The position numbers were made by a program, and so were the translations under genes. This document shows positions 14,541-16,790 of a stretch of DNA of 16,790 nt, piece after piece. Source of the DNA: JAVBNU01 sp031551265 (lineage in GTDB: Bacteria > Cyanobacteriota > Vampirovibrionia > Gastranaerophilales > Gastranaerophilaceae); NCBI GenBank assembly GCA_031551265.1, contig JAVBNU010000061.1, forward strand, positions 1 to 16,790. The letters run 5' to 3'. Under the pieces are notes generated by a model. It searched no databases. It had not been told where the DNA came from and saw nothing but the letters and a program-made list of their open reading frames with translations. Position 1 is the stretch's first letter, and the number at the start of each line of letters is the position of its first letter.

Positions 14541-14669
14541 GTCATTCCGCAACATGTTTATCGAAGACTTTGTAAAAACGGTTGTTTGCGGAATCTACAA
14601 TCGCGTAGTTATGAAATTCCGAATAATCACGAATAATATACATTAAAATGCTCCTTGATTTGGAATGAC
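14541..14669. repeat. 129-bp MITE/REP-like element with GTCATTCC/GGAATGAC ends
   Basis: The ends are the perfect 8-base inverted pair GTCATTCC (14541-14548) and GGAATGAC (14662-14669). Inside, ATTCCGCAA (14544-14552) pairs with TTGCGGAAT (14586-14594), and CGGAAT (14589-14594) can also pair with ATTCCG (14616-14621) around CTAC/GTAG. The alternating arms allow two competing folds. No transposase gene is present, as expected for a non-autonomous element. It separates crcB from the hairpins and terminator downstream of ilvC. Confidence 0.6.
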
Positions 14670-14689
14670 GTATAGTATTGTAGTTAAAG

Positions 14690-14793
14690 ATAATTGTTGG
14701 GGTAGCACATCATTCTACCCCAACATCGATTACGGTGCGTGAAAAACACCCTACAAACTATATAAAAAAGCCGGCTGCAAAGTCGGCTTTTTT
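14690..14793 (+). ncRNA. Candidate structured RNA: two hairpins followed by a terminator
   Basis: On the + strand an 11-pair perfect stem (TGTTGGGGTAG 14695-14705 / CTACCCCAACA 14715-14725, nine-base loop) is followed by GGTG...CACC at 14734-14750 and then a canonical intrinsic terminator ending in TTTTTT. No + strand protein gene lies upstream for more than 7 kb, so a small RNA is one explanation for this order. GATAAT at 14689-14694 lies directly before the stem, so if it were a -10 box the transcript would begin within the stem; no convincing -35 box is seen. It could equally be repeat debris next to the ilvC terminator. Confidence 0.3.
14764..14793. terminator. Strong bidirectional intrinsic terminator downstream of ilvC
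   Basis: AAAAAAGCCG (14764-14773) pairs perfectly with CGGCTTTTTT (14784-14793). Two further pairs, one of them G-T, narrow the loop to TGCAAA. The A-run and T-run provide a poly-U tail on either strand. On the - strand it lies 18 bases after the ilvC stop. Confidence 0.92.
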
Positions 14794-14810
14794 AGTATAC
14801 TTATTGAAAT

Positions 14811-15806
14811 TTACTTCTCTTCGTTCCAAGAATACATTTTTCTCAGCTCGTGACCTACTTTTTCAAGCGAATGTTCTTTCATATTACGTCTTGTTGCTGT
14901 GAAGTGAGGACGTCCTGCTTTGTTTTCCAAAATCCATTTGTTAGCAAAAGTACCGTCTTGGATTTCATTTAGAACTTTTTTCATTTCTTTTTTAGTTTCT
15001 TCCGTGATGATACGTTTACCTGTCTCATAATCACCGTATTCAGCTGTATCAGAAATTGAGTATCTCATTTTTGAGTAGCCGCCTTGGTAAATCAAGTCAA
15101 CGATTAATTTCATTTCGTGAATACATTCGAAATAAGCATTCTCAGGAGCGTAGCCAGCCTCTACAAGAGTTTCGTATCCAGCTTGCATTAAAGCTGTCAC
15201 GCCGCCGCAAAGAACTGCTTGCTCACCGAATAAATCGGTTTCAGTTTCTTCTCTGAATGTAGTTTCAAGAACGCCGGCTCTTGAACCGCCAACACCTGCT
15301 GCATAAGCGAGCGCAACATCCATCGCTCTGCCTGAACCATTTTGATGAACTGCAACTAAGCAAGGAACGCCTTTTCCTTCAACATATTCTGAGCGAACTG
15401 TATGTCCCGGGCCTTTTGGCGCTATCATAATTACGTCAACATCAGCCGGTGGAACGATTTGCGCAAAGTGGATATTGAATCCGTGAGCGAAAGCTAAAGC
15501 TTTTCCAGCAGTCAAGTTTGGCGCGATATGCTCTTTGTATACGTCAGCTTGTTTTTCATCCGGTAATAATATCATTATGACGTCAGCTTGTTTTGCTGCT
15601 TCAGCGACAGTCGCTACTTTTAAACCTGCTGATTCTGCTTTTGCCCAAGATTTTGAACCATTGTATAAACCAACAATAACATTCACTCCGCTCTCGTGTA
15701 AGTTCAGCGCATGAGCGTGTCCTTGGCTGCCGTAGCCGATAATAGCTACTTTTTTATCTTTAAGCAAACTCAAATTGCAATCACCTGCATAATAAATCTT
15801 TGTCAT
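14811..15806 (-). CDS. ilvC: Ketol-acid reductoisomerase (class I)
   Basis: IlvC rearranges and reduces acetolactate or acetohydroxybutyrate with NAD(P)H and magnesium, the second shared step of valine, leucine and isoleucine synthesis. The 331 residues are the short class I form. The nucleotide fold shows IIGYGSQGHAHALNL (22-36), and the cofactor-specificity loop reads GLYNGSKSWAKAE, usually an NADPH type. His108 (AFAHGFNIHF) and Lys131 (APKGPGHTVR) are in place. Magnesium ligands Asp191 and Glu195 (ETDLFGEQ), Glu227 and Glu231 (FECIHEM), and Ser252 (SISDTAEYGD) are all present. AAGGAGA about eight bases upstream supports the ATG at 15806. It has its own candidate promoter and strong terminator, so it is a single-gene unit. 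No ilvB, ilvD or leu genes are next to it. Confidence 0.98.
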   Translation of the reverse strand: MTKIYYAGDCNLSLLKDKKVAIIGYGSQGHAHALNLHESGVNVIVGLYNGSKSWAKAESAGLKVATVAEAAKQADVIMILLPDEKQADVYKEHIAPNLTAGKALAFAHGFNIHFAQIVPPADVDVIMIAPKGPGHTVRSEYVEGKGVPCLVAVHQNGSGRAMDVALAYAAGVGGSRAGVLETTFREETETDLFGEQAVLCGGVTALMQAGYETLVEAGYAPENAYFECIHEMKLIVDLIYQGGYSKMRYSISDTAEYGDYETGKRIITEETKKEMKKVLNEIQDGTFANKWILENKAGRPHFTATRRNMKEHSLEKVGHELRKMYSWNEEK

Positions 15807-15849
15807 AATAAATATTCTCCTTCAAATCTTAACGACTTCCTATGTGTTG

Positions 15850-15877
15850 ATTTTATTCTAATTTAAACATACCTCAA
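15850..15877 (-). promoter_or_regulatory. Candidate promoter for ilvC
   Basis: On the - strand TTGAGG (15877-15872), a 16-base AT-rich spacer and TAAAAT (15855-15850) match four and five of six consensus bases. The start would be about 37 bases before the ATG. No T-box or leader-peptide attenuator fits in so short a leader. Confidence 0.4.
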
Positions 15878-15895
15878 CATCAACAGTTTTGTTTG

Positions 15896-15915
15896 AAGCG
15901 CGCTTATGGTATTAT
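15896..15915 (+). promoter_or_regulatory. Candidate extended -10 promoter with palindrome for the DUF815 gene
   Basis: TGGTATTAT (15907-15915) is an extended -10 box (TGn plus TATTAT, five of six matches). Directly before it is the perfect 10-base palindrome AAGCGCGCTT (15896-15905), which could be an operator. No good -35 box is visible, as is usual for extended -10 promoters. Confidence 0.4.
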
Positions 15916-15942
15916 CTTGTTAGTAGTCAGGGAAGGTATTCA

Positions 15943-16790
15943 ATGAAAAAATATTTGAGTCTTAGTCAAAAATTAAGTTCAATTTCAATTTATCGGAATA
16001 TTTTAGACGATACTTTGATACAAAATTTCCAGCAACTTTTCGTTTGTTTTGATGAGGATGACGACTACTATGAGCGAACTTCACATGTTTTGGATATTTA
16101 TAGCCAAATCTGCCGTCAACTCTTTAATTACACCTCTAATGGTGACTTATCGGCTTATTTGTACAGTTTGATTTTATATGATGAAAATATTTTTTCCCTT
16201 GAATGTGCCAAAAATAATTATCAAAATACATTCACAAATATCAAAACTGCAGCCGAAAATGACGTTAAAACGTTGTGTGAATTATCAATGCTGAGTTCAG
16301 GCGACGTTATTGAGTTTATTTCAAAAAAATATAAATTGAGCAAAGAAATACTTGAAAATTTGCCAAAATATTCTATTAACGAACAAATGCAGCAGCATTC
16401 GTTTGATAAAATTGTAAAATTCTATGAAAATAATGGCACAGGAATTTTTGCTAAGTACAAGGCATTTATTTTAGAAAAAAATTGCGTACTAAAGCCTGTA
16501 GTGAACTATGATACAATAACTTTGCAGGATTTAAAGCTTTATGAAATGCAAAAAAACGCCGTAATCGAAAACACGCTTGCATTTATGAGCGGGCATCCGT
16601 ACCATAATATTTTGTTGTATGGTGACAGAGGATGCGGCAAATCATCAACAATAAAGGCTGTTTTAAACGAATACAAAAACGAAGGTTTACGTATTATACA
16701 AATTGCAAAAGAGAATTTGTGTGAGTTGAGTAACCTGACCGAAAAATTAGCGAAAAACCCGCTTAAATTTGTAATTTTCGTGGATGATTT
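15943..16790 (+). CDS. DUF815-family AAA+ ATPase, C-terminus cut by window edge
   Basis: The open frame runs from ATG 15943 to the window end with no stop, giving 282 residues. GGGAAGG eight bases upstream supports the start. The first 190 residues form a helical region without recognised motifs. The AAA+ part follows: LLYGDRGCGKSS is Walker A (Gly227 to Ser235), and KFVIFVDDL at the end is Walker B. ENTLAFMSGHPYHNILLYG before Walker A and NEYKNEGLRIIQI after it match the DUF815 pattern. DUF815 proteins are predicted ATPases of unsettled biological role, present in many bacteria. It is divergent from ilvC with 136 bases between them. The missing C-terminus should contain the sensor residues. 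Confidence 0.88.
   Translation, partial: MKKYLSLSQKLSSISIYRNILDDTLIQNFQQLFVCFDEDDDYYERTSHVLDIYSQICRQLFNYTSNGDLSAYLYSLILYDENIFSLECAKNNYQNTFTNIKTAAENDVKTLCELSMLSSGDVIEFISKKYKLSKEILENLPKYSINEQMQQHSFDKIVKFYENNGTGIFAKYKAFILEKNCVLKPVVNYDTITLQDLKLYEMQKNAVIENTLAFMSGHPYHNILLYGDRGCGKSSTIKAVLNEYKNEGLRIIQIAKENLCELSNLTEKLAKNPLKFVIFVDD

Noticed and set aside
14539..14646. 35-residue ORF beginning MSFRNMF on the + strand
   Set aside because: It is a translation of the palindromic element itself, with no ribosome site; the frame is probably accidental.
1..16790. CRISPR arrays, tRNA or rRNA genes, insertion sequences, phage genes
   Set aside because: No regularly spaced direct repeats, no cloverleaf with a TTC-loop motif, and no transposase, integrase or phage structural gene was seen on either strand.

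Overview
The window is bacterial, AT-rich and densely packed. It carries 14 supported protein-coding genes, two of them cut by the window edges, and no rRNA, tRNA or CRISPR array. The mix fits a host-associated fermentative bacterium: an HPr-like protein, ilvC, a bifunctional c-di-GMP enzyme, and a DUF815 AAA+ ATPase. The Asn/Gln-rich N-terminus ending in VSFG on the HPr-like protein, plus the overall style, make me lean to the Gastranaerophilales/Vampirovibrionia (Melainabacteria) side of the cyanobacterial tree. That is an impression, not a proof; no marker gene here settles it.

Layout. 1-702 (+) is the C-terminal part of a TPR protein. It converges on, and overlaps by 4 bp, an HPr-like gene (-). 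From 1376 to 6947 the + strand carries an RHH regulator with a translationally coupled CMP-sonic-acid synthetase, then a YkgJ-type Cys-cluster protein with a possibly leaderless start. After these comes a compact run: polA, a small secreted protein and coaE. CoaE ends 18 bp inside a convergent disordered-protein gene. From 6930 to 15806 everything is on the - strand: the disordered protein, alaS, a GAF-GGDEF-HD-GYP protein, the overlapping operon crcB / formyltransferase-like / endonuclease IV-like, and ilvC with a strong bidirectional terminator. A DUF815 ATPase starts at 15943 (+) and runs off the right edge.

How the genes relate. Three clusters show 1-23 bp overlaps that imply operons: RHH-neuA, polA-secreted protein-coaE, and crcB-fmt-like-nfo-like. 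polA and the endonuclease IV-like enzyme both suggest base-excision or gap repair, although they lie far apart. The three larger gene-free stretches hold REP/MITE-like palindromic elements (2901-2929, 7510-7585, 14541-14669), hairpins and candidate promoters.

Most interesting points: a DNA polymerase I whose proofreading domain has lost several metal ligands; an RHH regulator fused by a 1-bp overlap to a sugar cytidylyltransferase, with a palindrome in its promoter region; a formyltransferase with the Fmt catalytic triad but without the usual Fmt tRNA-recognition loop; an HPr-like protein with an unusual N-terminal extension and no regulatory serine; and a run of stable hairpins next to the ilvC terminator that might be a small RNA. 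I did not find an unmistakable, wholly new multi-gene system.
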